NCBI GenBank assembly: GCA_947623455.1
Contig: OX392534.1
Span: 40,119,426-40,183,425 of the forward strand
Source: Mimachlamys varia
Lineage: Eukaryota > Mollusca > Bivalvia > Pectinida > Pectinidae
Direction: 5' to 3'
DNA: 64,000 bases
A model generated the notes under the pieces. That model worked only from the letters and a program-made list of their open reading frames with translations, had not been told where the DNA came from and did no database searches. Of this stretch, positions 49,956 to 62,999 are shown in pieces; position 1 is the first letter of the stretch; each line of letters starts with the position of its first letter. A program made the translations under genes and the position numbers.

Positions 49956-50110
49956 GTCGTCGATGAAGCAGAAGATGCTTACTCTTCCGAGATACCTGGT
50001 CTTATTTTCTTGTACTTTTACACGGGTCTCCATGTTTACTTTCCTGTGTTCATATTTTGCCCCTGGTTTAATCGATTTTAAGTTCGGATTATGATTTTGT
50101 TTACGCTTTG
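49956..50110 (+). repeat. PLE 3' tail in opposite orientation
   Basis: Starts GTCGTCGATGAAGCAGAAGA and runs to ACGCTTTGGTAATCTC. Joined directly to a minus-strand RT fragment, giving a foldback of the same element family. Confidence 0.72.
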
Positions 50111-50890
50111 GTAATCTCTAATTTATTTTCCCATAGTAATGCCAACAGTCTGTCTGAAAATCTTTAACACTCTAATGTTGACACCATATCAGCTATCCCA
50201 AGGAGGCATATTAACCAACAAATATTGCCACCAGCATACATATACACCAAGACGGATACATTACTGAGATATGGAGCTACCTCAAGAGACTGGCAGTACG
50301 ACGTTTACAAAATAATACAAAATCGTTCAAGTCTTTGTAAAAACTGGTGTACATAAACATGTGCCTGAAAACAAGGCTTTGAATGGGTCGCCGCACAGTT
50401 ATGTTTGAAATCCACCGAATAATGCATCCCAAAACTGATACAATATACATAATTTGTGCAATCCATTTAATCTATAACTGACTTTACAAAACTATTTGAG
50501 ATCACAAAATCTGATATTTTAAATATAGAGATATGCAATGCAGTTCAACATTTTTTTGTAACTTCTGAAATGAAGTAAATTTAGAATATCATCGACTATG
50601 TAGTTACACTCAGTGTAGCATGTTTTGTTTCATAATGTATACAAATACAGGCAAGAATAAATATATTCTATTATTATATACTGTGTTTTATATGGCTGCT
50701 GTCATTGGCAGAATCGCTTTCACGTGACTTTGGATTAACTTATATTGACTGAACTATTGAATATTGATTGAACTAGTGAATAACAGAAAACCGGTTAATA
50801 ACAATGCTGCTGTATGTGTTGAGTTTGAAATTCATCTTTGTTGTCTATAATCTTTACTCGCTTTATAATAAAACAGTTATGGACTTCTGC

Positions 50891-50993
50891 TTGGTTAATA
50901 TGCTGTGATATTGACCAGAAGGAAACCTATTGACCTCGGCTTCGCCTCAGTCGTTATGTTGCCTTCTGGTTAATATCACAGCGTATTTACCAA
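50891..50993. repeat. Hairpin element
   Basis: GTTAATATGCTGTGATATTG plus ACCAGAAGG is inverted about 32 bp later as CCTTCTGGTTAATATCACAG plus CGTATTTAC. Arms of about 29 bp with three mismatches. Confidence 0.7.
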
Positions 50994-51379
50994 GTAACAA
51001 GTCGTAATTGTATAATAAATGAACTCCTATTGTCGGGTCTGTTGTTAAAAAGAGTCCACATATAGTGTCCATTTTACCGACCTGTCAAACTATGAATGCA
51101 GTTCACTATTTACATAGAGCGTCAGTCAATTTCCAATCAAGTCCAGATTTTTATCGGCTTATTGATTTTACGAACCAAAGGATAATTAAATCTGTTATGT
51201 TAAAATTCAAAGAACTTTTCGTTTTTTTTTTTTTTTTTGCATTTGTACATGCAGTTGTACAATAAGACAGTTTGAGTTCGCTCCCTTCCCTCAGATTAAA
51301 GAATAAAGAGATAATTAATAGGAGCATATATAGGAATCTGAAATCTGATTAAATCGTTGCTAGGCGATATATACTTATT

Positions 51380-52720
51380 AGATATGTTTTATTTCAGTTA
51401 CAAGAGATATACGCATTACATATTCATGTTAATAGAGATATGTTTCTATGGAGTTATGAATGATAAACAGACTTAATTAGCTATAATGGGGCTACGAAAT
51501 TAGTCATTAGATACGTTTAATTAAAGTGGAGCTTCGAGTGAGATATATGTTTTTATTTTGCTACGGGAAATGTAGTTACTATATTCATTTTGTTTTAATG
51601 GAGCTACAAGAGAAACCCAACAGATTTGTTTAGACCGAATATCGAGATATGCTCATTAAACTGAGCTAAGAGGGATATATTTATAAAAACAATTTTAATA
51701 GATTTGCGAGAGACACTCCTTTGTTACGCTTTTAAGGTTCAACACGCCCCCTAAATGATGCAGGAGCTATCCTTAAAATCACTTCCTTAAATGAGTCTTA
51801 TTCAAAGACCTAATATAAATCGGAATGTATATATGTAATTAGAATATATTGAGCTTGTTCGCTGGCTATATAACAATGGCTATATTTAAGATCCTTTAAA
51901 ATAGAGCTCAAAGACTAACATAATCAGAAAAATAGCCCATCGGATTCGTAAATGTCAAACTCTTTTGTAACGCTTTTGAGTGCTGAGAAATGACGTTTCA
52001 TTTCAAGTTTATTTATGTTCCCAGTCATGCTGAGGTGTTTGAACTGATACCTTTCATGGTAACGTCGGAAATGAATTATCTTGCCTCTTTTTGTGGCAAA
52101 ACATCGTGACATATCCTTTTTGGTTTATTTCTTCTCTTTTAGCTCACCTGCCCCCGGTGTCATAATATAGACATACAGGTTCAACTTGGTCCGTAGTTGT
52201 GTTCTGTTGATTTTGCAACTTACCGGAAATACAAACAGCTGACATCTTCAGAAAAATAGCCAATCGGATTCGTAACATGTCAATCTCTTTTGTAACGTTT
52301 CTGAGTGTTGAGAAATGACGTTTCATTTAGGGTTTATTTATGTTCCCACTCATTCTGAGTTGTTTCCCCTCGTTTGATAGTTGTTGAGAGGGATGCCATC
52401 TTGGATTTTGATAATGCTTGTTGAACCTTAATGTACGAGTGGTATACCTATCTTTGTTCAAGAGATACCAGGGAGATTAATACGATTGATTTTAATGGAC
52501 CTACGATAGAAAGATTTAATTCAAACGTTTGAAAGGAGCTACGAGAGATACGCTCTCTAGATAGCTTTCATGGATCTACAAGGATAGAATCACTAGGTAT
52601 GTTTTTATGGCACTAAGGTAGATTCTTATTAGACATGTTTTAAATGAGCTACCAGAGATATCCATTTAATGTATTTCAATGGAGCTATGAGACAAATACT
52701 CTATATATGCTGTATCATTT
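51380..52720. repeat. Degenerate GGAGCTACGAGAGATA repeats, two blocks
   Basis: 51,380-51,715 and 52,490-52,720 contain irregularly spaced variants of AATGGAGCTACGAGAGATAT. They flank an unrelated 750-bp stretch. Confidence 0.55.
51929..52366. repeat. Direct duplication of ~110 bp, 324 bp apart
   Basis: 51,929-52,037 and 52,253-52,366 share ATCGGATTCGTAA, GTGCTGAGAAATGACGTTTC and TTTATTTATGTTCCCA. Both give a minus-strand frame starting MKRHFS; too short and too diverged to be a gene. Confidence 0.75.
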
Positions 52721-53071
52721 ACATTATTACTACGATAGCAAGATATACTAAACACATATAAATTGACAAACAAAAGATAGGCCTCGCTCAAGACATTTGT
52801 AGTAGAAATAGGTCTTATTAGATATACGATATGCTCTAGATTTAACCATAAAGAAACGTCTCACCACCTCCAATTACCTTTGTAAAATTGCCCCATTACA
52901 CGGTGGACAGCTACTTGTACAATTGTGTTCAAATATATACACTTGTTTTATAACACATGTATTGTATTTTTAGCCGTTGATATTGACTATGTAAAGAAGC
53001 TCCAAGGAGCTTGATCAAACATTTCAAAAATATAACCCAACTTGCCAAATAACATTACGTAGAAGGAGTCT

Positions 53072-53802
53072 ACTGCATTCTACGGAAGCCGGTTAGTGCC
53101 ACATGAAGTAAACTTTAAATTACGACTTAGTTACAATTTATCTCGTAATCACGACTTAGTTATGTCATAAATACGACTTAGCTATCTCGTAATTACGACT
53201 TAGTTATCTCGTAATTACCACTTAGTATGATACCTCGTAGTTTGGTCTGGTATATAGGAACCCCATTTGAAATAAGCCTCTAAGGCTTTATATGGGCTAT
53301 CCCTGGTAAGAGGATCAAAGGAATTCAAATCAAAATATGTGATTATAATTACCATCTGTAATATTTTGAATTCAAGAATCCATCCAAATACTGCTTCTTT
53401 TTGCGTATTTAATTGTTCCTTTTACCTGAATAAATATTATTATTATTGTGTCTGTATAATGCTGTGTTTTCATTGGAACGGGTGTCTTGGAGTATTTGCT
53501 GTCGTCCGCAGTACCTACAGAGCACCTCGGACAATGATAGCGTCTACGATATTGAGCATTGCTGCAGATAGGATATTCCATAAGTCATAATAACGAGATA
53601 ACTAAGTCGTAATTACGAGATAACTCAGTCATAATAACGAGATAACTAAGTCGTAATTACGCGATAGCTAAGTCGTAATTATGAAATAACTAAGTCATAC
53701 TTACGAGATAGCTTAGTCGTAAGTAATACATTCTAAGTCGTAATTACGATAAAAAAAGTTTACTTCGTGTGCCACTAACTGGCTTCTGTAGTAATGCACA
53801 TA
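53072..53802. mobile_element. Foldback element with tandem-repeat arms
   Basis: Outer ends TGCATTCTACGGAAGCCGG and CTGGCTTCTGTAGTAATGCA are inverted, followed by inverted AAGTAAACTT segments. The arms are then built of ~22-bp repeats of CTTAGTTATCTCGTAATTAC (left, 53,122-53,230) and its complement (right, 53,585-53,755). A unique centre of about 350 bp encodes nothing I recognise. Such arms are typical of Foldback-type DNA elements. Confidence 0.8.
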
Positions 53803-53804
53803 AA

Positions 53805-55330
53805 TCTTCAATGTTTTATTCGGTACGCTTAAAAGGGAAGTAATCATAGCAACTTCAAAATTAGATCTTTGTCACAGATAAAGGACTATATGTTCGTTTC
53901 CAGTGTTTTAATGCAGTAGGATTTCCAACTTTGCCTACGTGAAATGTACTTTATGTCGATTATTAAGTATTGATCTATTAGCAATGATTGGTTGGTTACA
54001 TATCTGTTCGGTTTTTCCACATTACATGCAAGTTTAAAGTGCATTTCTTTGTCAAAATATATATCTATAAATATGCGGTATGCAATTGGCATTGTATTAA
54101 TGGTATGGACGTCATACTTGATTACGTTATGACAATGTTTATGGCCAACAGGACTGGCTCATCTAACTCTTCTGTTGCTTAGTCATAAAATCAAATAAAC
54201 AATTTCAAAACGTTCATGTTTTACAAGGGTCTAAACGTTAATCTTTCCTTTTTGATAATATGCCCATAGTAAAATCGTTTTTGAATTTGGATTATGGTTT
54301 TGTTGTGGCTTCGGTACTCACTATTTTTTCAATCTTCGAATGATTTCTCAATAGATTTTAAACCATGGGGCTCATTTAATAAAGAAATAACAGCGATGTA
54401 GCAAAATGTTGGAAAAGTAGTAATATTATATTCATATATAACTAAGTGTTTATAAATAGTTTCTCTCACTTTTTGTACACATTTTTCCAACTGTTTTTTT
54501 TTTTAAAGTTACGTTTAATGCATTTTCAAACTTTTGCCTTAGACAAGCTTATCAATTCTCTTTGGGCGAACTTGATAATATTGTGCTGCGAAAGTTACTA
54601 TTATAATTGTATTTGTTTATTCTTCCTTCATCAAAAACCAATATTTGATAGGTGCTCCCATCGTTCATATTTCTAATGTCTATAATTTTGATATTTTGTA
54701 CATTTGGTATGTATATAGTGAACCTGGCCTCAATTAAGACAAGTCTAATGTAATTAGTACTACCAATTACGGTGTGTATACAATGTACACCATATAACCT
54801 AATACAATAGATACTATTTATGAATGACAGAGTTATGCGGAACATTCTTTATGCCAATTGTTTGATTTTAAGTGTGTATTCAGTAGCAGAATAGTGTGGC
54901 ACTTAAGGTACGTTGGACACCTATTTCAGTTTGTATAATATAGTATCGGCTTTCAGTGACTCAGTGTCTAAAAATAGCTTGATTTTATAAAATGAATAAA
55001 ATACAAACACCAAACAAAATTCCTTTAGGTCTGGTACATACATATACCAGCGTTGTGATATTCATATTTTTATACATAAATTTATATATGATATTAATTC
55101 TTACAAATGTTATGAGACAACACAACATTACAAAATGTCAGAATACTTCCAAATTTTAACAAAATACATTATTTGAAATTTCTATCTAATGTCTTTAAAA
55201 AATATAAATGGGCGTTTGTAGTATTTTGAAACAAACCAAATATACACACTGGCATGTAAACTTTGAACACATATTGACACGTTTTCATTCAGGTAAACAT
55301 TTTTTTGTAACCACTTTATACATGTACATA
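53805..55330. repeat. Three-copy noncoding module, copy 1
   Basis: 53,815-54,180 matches 59,566-59,937. 54,360-54,860 matches 58,405-58,740, and 54,990-55,320 matches 58,965-59,470. A PLE tail fragment sits at 54,205-54,325. Confidence 0.75.
54205..54325 (+). repeat. PLE 3' tail fragment
   Basis: ACAAGGGTCTAAACGTTAAT and GGATTATGGTTTTGTTGTGG match the PLE tail. Short and decayed. Confidence 0.55.
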
Positions 55331-55654
55331 AAGCTTATATTTATACGTCTCTCCTTCGCGGCATTTACAACACTCGCCTAGGTGTACAAATAAAGGTAAA
55401 GTGAGGTGTACACATAACAAATTATAATAGTCCAATTTTGGTTTTCATAACGGTCACTCGCTAAGCGTATTTGCTGTCGTCGCGGATCGATGGACACAGG
55501 GCAGGTAATTAACTCCGGTATGTTATTTAACTTCTTTGTTACCTGTGAGCCGTAAAATCCGTAATGTTTATCAATAAATTGTACGAAATATCGTCCGTGC
55601 GAGGATAATCGCACAAATGAACGAACGATCTTTAGATCGCGGAGTTGTGTGCAC

Positions 55655-55940
55655 CATAGATGAACGATGGATGAACGATGTACGCACGATGTACGCACTA
55701 TGTATACTCGATGTACGCACGATGTATACACGATATATGCAGGATGTACGCACGATATATGCATGATGTAAGCATGATGTACGTACGATGTACGCACGAT
55801 GTACGCACGATGTACGCACGATGTATACACGATGTATACACGATGTATACACGATGTATACACGATGTATACACGATGCATACTCGATGTACGCATGATG
55901 TATACACAATGTACGCACGTTGTATACACGATGTACGCAC
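55655..55940. repeat. 11-bp minisatellite GATGTACGCAC / GATGTATACAC
   Basis: About 25 units in two main variants, with a run of six near-identical GATGTATACAC units at 55,820-55,880. As 11 is not a multiple of three and the unit has no stop in most frames, ORFs of 80-188 codons open on both strands. Confidence 0.93.
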
Positions 55941-56394
55941 ACATTTGTTGATGCGTTATGCTTTACATCAACTTTACAATAAAAGAAAAACTTCCCATGG
56001 ATGACGTAATGTAGGGACATTTTAACGCTTAATCATTGTTCCTAAGGATAACAGTTTCTATTTTTGAAAGTTATATTTTAATAATGTTTAAAATGGAAAA
56101 CTTACTATGCCATTCAATCTAATATCGATTACGTTTCCTTCATATACTTGCAATGCTTGGCTCATAAAAGATGACAGGTGTATCTTAATTGTACAAGTAG
56201 TATGAACCTCGAGCATATGGGAAAGATAGCCACATGACTTTTTGTGTTACACAAATAATGATATTTTTTGTATTATTATCATTTTGCAAATCAACGTTGA
56301 TATTTTATCTTGAATGTACAAAGTAGTACATGTAGGAACCCAAGAGCAAATAGGAAAGGTATTTAAAGTTAAAACGTTTAATGTTACTCATATA

Positions 56395-57155
56395 ACATTC
56401 TGATTGGTATATCGACGATGTGTTGTCTATAAACAACAAGAAGTTTGCTGACCACGTCGATCGTATATACCCTTCTGAACTTGAAATAAAGGACACAACA
56501 GACTCTTCTACATCAGCTGCTTACCTCGATCTCTACTTAAACTACGACCAACATGGACAGCTTACTACTAAGCTATACGATAAACGTGATGATTTCAATT
56601 TTCCGATCGTTAACTTTCCATTTCTTGATAGTAACATCCCTGCTTCTCCAACCTATGGTGTTTCCATATCGCAGTTGATTCGGTATTCCACGGCTCTAAA
56701 TATAGGGATTTTCGTGATCGATGTCGACTGCTGACAAACAAACTAACAACACAAGGATTCGAGAGATGCAGGTTGATCAGTACTATGGGCAAGTTTTATG
56801 GTCGCCATCTTTGTCTCGTTGAGAAATATTCTGTATCTTTATGTGATATGAAGATGGACGTTTTGAGTATGCTCATTAGTGTGTTTACTTGTTGTGTTTG
56901 ACAATGATACTCGGTTCTCATTTTGAGAACTTGATGCTTACTTGGATGTGACAAAAATTTACATGGCGGGTGTCGTCGATGAAGCAGAAGACGCTTACCC
57001 TTCCGGAACACCTGGTCTTATTCTCTTGTACTTTTGCAAGGGTCTCCATGTTAATCTTTCCTTTGTTCAAATTTTGCCCCTGGTTTATTCGATTTTGAGT
57101 TTGGATTATGATTATGTTGACGCTTCGGTATTCTCTTATTTTATTTGATAATATC
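56395..57155 (+). pseudogene. PLE RT fragment, best-preserved C-terminal half
   Basis: Starts exactly at the catalytic box (YIDDVLSINNKKF at 56,408-56,446) and stays open to 56,734, through LEIKDTTDSS, YDKRDDFNFPIVNFPF and a YGVSISQLIRY block. A one-base shift follows, then the rest of the RT end (to about 56,870) and the tail to 57,155. 5' truncated. Youngest-looking PLE copy here. Confidence 0.8.
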
Positions 57156-57189
57156 TGTTTTTAATGCCCTATATGGTATATGGCAAACA

Positions 57190-59510
57190 GTACTAAAAGG
57201 ACATAGCATGCTCCTAGATCTTCAATCTTTCACTTTTCTTTAGATTCCCTTTCTGGTACGCTTAAAATAAGGATGTGATCATATCTCATTTAACATTTGA
57301 TCTTCGTCAAAGATATTAGACTATATGTTTTGTTCTCAGTATATTGATGTAGTAGGATTTTCCAATTTTGACTAGATGCAATGTACTTTATATAGATTCT
57401 CAAGTATGAATATTGATATATTACATATTTTTCCGAAACACATGTAAGTTTAAAGTGTATCCTTTGTCAAAATGAATATAAGGTATGCAATATCGGTATA
57501 GTAATAACGGTATTAGCCTCATAAATAATTACAATTTTACGGGGTCTATTCCAGTTTTTGATATCAATATTAGTCTTACCAAAATATGTACGATCCCCGA
57601 TAATTCTATGCTTAAATGATTCAATGTTACCATCTTAAATGTTAACATATTTTTCTAATACCTCCATACAACGATTATATCACCAAACCATGTGACAAAT
57701 ACCATCTATTGACTATTTGATCCTGGTGCAGGTTTATATTAAAACTTTCCATCGATAACGTAACAGAAATATATTATTATGTACAGTGTTCAAAACTGTT
57801 TATAAAAACAATATTGGAAATAATGTGTAATTTCAATACATTACTTTGTAGCTGTTTATGTTGCAATAAGGCAGCGTTTAAAAGTTAAAAAAGGAAAGTC
57901 TTATCTGTTGTACAATGGATACTCTTGTATAATCCAATCTACTTAACGTTTTACTTCCTCCCTATTAATTACTTTCACTTTGTGCTCGACTCTTTAATAC
58001 TACTGAGCAACTTATAAAGTAAGATCAATTGATAATATTACTACATAGTTGATACATTTCGTAATTGTAGAATTTCTCGATTTCTGAATGGAACTTTTAC
58101 GCATGGGTTCGATTTCACAGGTCATAAAATAACTGTTAAGCCTAGATTACACAGCGATGATATACACATTTTAACGAAGTGTTTAGTTTTGCGAACCTTC
58201 GTCAGGATATTAGCAAAATTAAAACCTAAGCGAATGATCGCAATAAAACAGTATAAATAAAAAATAATCAGAATCAATTAAATAGAATTCCGTGTATTTG
58301 ATATCGTAAAGGACTCTAAAACAAAATAGTTGATATAACGCCATGATACTTAAAATGTTAGATATTTGAAAATAATCAAATAATTTCTCAGTGAAAGTTC
58401 AACCATGAGGTCTATTTAATAACGAGCTTATCAGCGCTGTAGCCAAATGTTGTAAAAGTAATTATATTATATTCATATATAACTAATTGTTTATAAACAG
58501 TTTTTCTCAGTTTTTGTACACATTTTGCCAATGTTTGTTTTAAAGATACGATTTTTGGTATTTTCATACGTTTTAAGAAATGCTGCCATGGTTAATATTT
58601 CTGATGGCTACAATTTCAAAATTATATTTTGCATATTTGGTATTTATGTTGTCAGCATGGTCTCAATAAAGACAGGTCATATATATAACATTATGCAATA
58701 CAACTATTTATAAATGAAAGAGTTATGCGAAACATTTCTTATTTCAATTGGTTTATTTTAAGTGAGTACTATTCAATATTCAGTTTGTATTGGCAGGATC
58801 GAGATAAGTGACCACGTATATACCTGTCTCCGGTGACCGTCTCCAAACATAGTAAATGTACTGAACGCTCGCATTGTCTTGACTGGCTTCGTGTAGTATA
58901 TCATAATGCGCGAGGGTTTTATACAACTAGATACAATCAAACTGAAATATTGAAAATCAATAAAATACAAACTAAAACTGAATTCCTTCTAGTCTGTGAC
59001 ACATTACAAGTGATATTCATATTATATTAATTGTCAAATGTTACGAAAACTCGAGATTATAGTATGTTGGACTGCACAACCTTACACCATATGCGGTGCG
59101 CGTACGAGATGTAAACGTTGTGTGCACGATCGTGCACACGATGTGATCCTGGGCGATTATTTCTACTGTCCATGTGTGCGCATGATAAACTAGCATTGTG
59201 TGATGACAATCGCATTTGGTGTTAATTGAAAGATGGCTTAACAGTACAAAGTATACATGTATATGGTTTTGTGCTAGGAGAATACCTCTACATGTAAACA
59301 ACACATATTAACTGAAATTTCTATCTTATTTTTTTATTACAAATTAGAATAAGAATTACAAATGGTCTTTTTTTTAGTTTTTAGAAACAAACCAAATATA
59401 CGCATGTAAATTTTCAACACATATTGACACGTTTTCCTTTAGATAAACATTGCCATTTTTGTAACATATTTTTATTTGGTGCATTACAAATGTATACAGT
59501 ATATATCAAA
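57190..59510. repeat. Three-copy noncoding module, copy 2
   Basis: 57,241-58,985 matches 59,566-61,440 with indels (offset about 2,628 falling to 2,460). Contains the 58,405-58,740 segment that copy 3 lacks and a GC-richer patch at 59,085-59,160. Confidence 0.8.
59120..59139. repeat. Perfect 20-bp palindrome
   Basis: GTGTGCACGATCGTGCACAC, fully self-complementary, with alternating purine-pyrimidine steps. Neighbouring GATGT words resemble the 11-bp minisatellite of copy 1 (55.7 kb). Confidence 0.9.
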
Positions 59511-59539
59511 CAAACAAAAAGATGTGCCATGCACCTAAA

Positions 59540-61600
59540 TCTTCAATGTTTTTTTTTGTTAAGATTCCCTTTCTGGTACGCTCAAAAAGGGAAGTGATCA
59601 CAACACTTTTAAAATTAGATCTTCGTCACAGGTAAAGGACTATATGTTCGTTTCCAGTGTTTTAATGCAGTGGGATTTTCAACTTTGCCTACGTGAAATG
59701 TACTTTATGTAGATAATCAATTATGAACATTTGTCTATTATAGGTTGACTATATATCTGTTCGGGTTTTCCACAACACACGCAAGTTTAAATTGCATTTC
59801 TTTGTAAAATATATATCTATAAATATGCAGTATGCAATTGGCATTGTATTAATGGTATGGACGTCATACTTGATTACGTAATGACAATGTGACAATGTTA
59901 ATATCCAACAGGACTGCCTCATCTAACTCTTCTGTTGCAATTTTGACTACATGCAATGTACTTTATATAGATTCTCAAGTATGAATATTGATATATTACA
60001 TATTTGTGCAACAAAGGATTAGTAATATCTCTGTTCGGTTTTTCCACAACACATGTAAGTTTAAAGTGTATCCTTTGTCAAAATATCTATCTATAAATAT
60101 ACGGTATGCAATATCGGTAGAGTAATAATTGTATTGGCCTCATACATAATTACAATTTTTATGACTTACAGGGTCTTTTCGAATTTTGATATCAATATTA
60201 GTCTTACCAAAATATGTACGATCCCCGATAATTCTATGCTTAAATGATTCAATGTTACCATCTTCAATAGTTACATGTTTTTTCTAATACCTCCATACAA
60301 CGATTATATCCCCAAACCATGTGACAAATACCATCTATTGACTATTTGATCCTGGTGCAGGTTTATATTAAAACTTTCCATCGATAACGTAACAGAAATA
60401 CATTATTATGTACAGTGTTCAAAACTGTTTATAAAAACAATATTGGAAATAATGTTTAATTTCAATACATTTGTAGTTGTTAATGTTGCAATAAGGCAGC
60501 GTTTAAAAGCTAAAAAAGGAAAGTCTTATCTGTTGTACAATGGATGCTCTTGCATAATCCCATCTACCTCACGTTTTACTTTCTCCATATTAATTACTTT
60601 CACTTTGTGCCCGACTGTTTAATACTACTTGGTAACTTGTGTAGTAAAATCAATTGAAATATTTATAACATAGTTGATAAATTTCGTAAGTGTAGAATTT
60701 CTTTATTTCTGAATGGAACTTTTACGCATGGGTTCAATTTCACAGGTAATAAAATAACTTTTATGCCTAGATTACACAGCGATGACATACAAAATTTAAC
60801 GAGGAGTTAATTTTTGCGAACCTTAGTACATTCGTGAGGAACTTAATAAAATTAAAACCTAAGTGAATTATCGCAATTAAACAGTATTAATAAAAAATAA
60901 TCAGAATGAATTAAATAGAATTCCGAGTATTTGATATCGTAAAGGACTCTAAAACAAAACAATTCGTATAACGCCTATTTTCATACGTTTTAATAATTGC
61001 TGTAATGGTTAATATTTCTGATGGCTAAATTTTCAAAATGATGTTTTGCATATTTGGTATTTATGTTGTCAACATGGTCTCAATAAAGACAGGTCTCATG
61101 TAATTAGTATCGCGAATTAAGGCGTGTACAAAATGTTCATATATATAACATTATGCAATACAACTATTTATAAATGAAAGAGTTATGCGAAACATTTCTT
61201 ATTTCAATTGGTTTATTTTAAGTGATTACTATTCAATATTCAGTTTGTATTGGCAGGATCGAGATAAGTGACCACGTATATACCTGTCTCCGGTGACCGT
61301 CTCTAAATATAGTGAATGTACTGAACGCTCGCATTGTCTTGACTGGCTCCGTGTAGCATATCATAATGCGCGAGGGTTTTATACAACTAGATACAATCAA
61401 ACTGAAATATTGAAAATCAATAAAATACAAACAAAAATCTGAATTCCTTCAGGTTTGTGACACATGTACCAGTGTTTTGATATTAATATTTTAAAGTATA
61501 AAATCATATATATATATATATGATATTAATTGTTACAGATGTTATGAAACCTCGGGATTACAGGGTGTGGGACTTCACAGCGTAAAGACATGTATATTCC
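59540..61600. repeat. Three-copy noncoding module, copy 3 (mosaic)
   Basis: Up to 59,937 it follows copy 1 (CATCTAACTCTTCTGTTGC). From the next base it follows copy 2 (AATTTTGACTACATGCAATG) to 61,440. Copy 2's segment 58,350-58,555 is deleted near 60,975. Confidence 0.8.
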
Positions 61601-62500
61601 TTTATTCAATAAAAAGAAATGTAAGAAATTCGGATATGAAATGAAAATCAAAGGAAAGTTTTAAAAACATTGACTGGAAACTAGTATATAAGATTCCTTT
61701 AAGATGTACAACAATACAACAATACAGTGGTTCTAACACCGGTTACATAATTACTTCAAATTTCTTGAAAAATTGTTAATCTTTCAAATTTTGGCGTGAT
61801 TCGAAAAACAAAATAAATAACAAATCAGATAATTTAGTTGATTTTAAATTAGAAACAATATTATTTGGAAACACAGGGAAAGCTGCCATACCAATTTATT
61901 TCATAATCCTATATGCTAAATATCATATATACACTGTAACTAGAAAAACAAAACAAAAATTCTGTGAAGATGATTTGAATTAGTTTTTATTCTTCCGATA
62001 CAACATAAAAAAACTCCGCTGCGAAGAATATATGTAAAGACGATGAAATATGGCTTGAATTGAAAAAAAAATTTCAACAATCTTGAAACCAATGTTAATT
62101 TTTGATAGTTATTTTTGTGAAATACATTATGTAATTGTATAATGTCTAATACTAAGTAAGGTACATTTGTATGGTGGTTGATGTGTATTGTGTGCTGGTC
62201 TTTGGTCAATTGTATCGATAGGTCGGTTGCTGTGATAAGAGTTGTTTTGGCCAGCACAGAAGCTGATACTTAGCTCATCCTTTTGTTTCCACCATCACCA
62301 TCCTCATTTCATTGAATGCCTTGTGTGATGTTCTGAGAGCCCTCCTGTGTGAGGAAAACAAATTTTTCATGGACTGACCCCAGGGTTCCCTAACCCTAGT
62401 AGCTCCAACTAAAATAACTGGTCATAATTAAAATAAGTCTGTGTTGTTTTGTTGTGGTGATCAGTGAATGCTATTTTATGATGATGATCAGTGACGTTTC
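61601..62500. other. No gene recognised
   Basis: AT-rich. The minus-strand ORF 61940-62257 (105 codons) is unsupported. Confidence 0.4.
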
Positions 62501-62985
62501 TAATTTTCCTATTGTGACCTTTTCCTTTTTTGATAGCATCTCCATCCTATGGTGTTTATATGTCGTAGTTGATTTGCTATTCTAGGGCTTGCTTTGAATA
62601 TCCAGATTTTCTTGATAGACGGCACAGAGAGAGTTGCATGTTGATGTAGACTATGGGCAAGTTTTCTTGTCGCCATTTTGATCTCATCGAGAAATATTCT
62701 ATATCTTTTTTGTGATATGAAAATGTGGGCTTACTTGTTGTGTTTGACAATGATGACTCGGTTCTCATTTTGAGGATTGATGCTTACTTTGATGTGACCA
62801 AAATTTACATGACGGATGTCGTCGATGAAGCAGAAGACGCTTATTCTTCCGTAACACCTGGTCTTATTCTCTTGTACGTTTAAGAGGGTCTCCATGTAAA
62901 TATTTCCGTTGTTCCTATGTTGCCTTCAGTTTAATTGATTTTGAGTAGGGATAATGATTTTCTTGTACGTTTTGGTATTCTCTGA
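62500..62985 (+). pseudogene. PLE fragment: RT C-terminus and tail
   Basis: From TAGCATCTCCATCCTATGGT, through TATGGGCAAGTTTTCTTGTC, to the tail GACGGATGTCGTCGATGAAG and GGTATTCTCTGATTT. Internal deletion in the LTNKL region; no open frame. Confidence 0.7.
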
Positions 62986-62999
62986 TTTTTTACATGATT

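Noticed and set aside
55378..55944. 188-codon minus-strand ORF as a gene
   Set aside because: Most of it is translated 11-bp minisatellite; other frames on both strands are open for the same reason.
33794..57148. Recurring frame VVDEAEDAYSSGTPG in PLE tails as a small conserved protein
   Set aside because: It lies after the RT stop in sequence conserved at DNA level among copies; the start codons and downstream frames differ, so it is more likely 3' non-coding tail.
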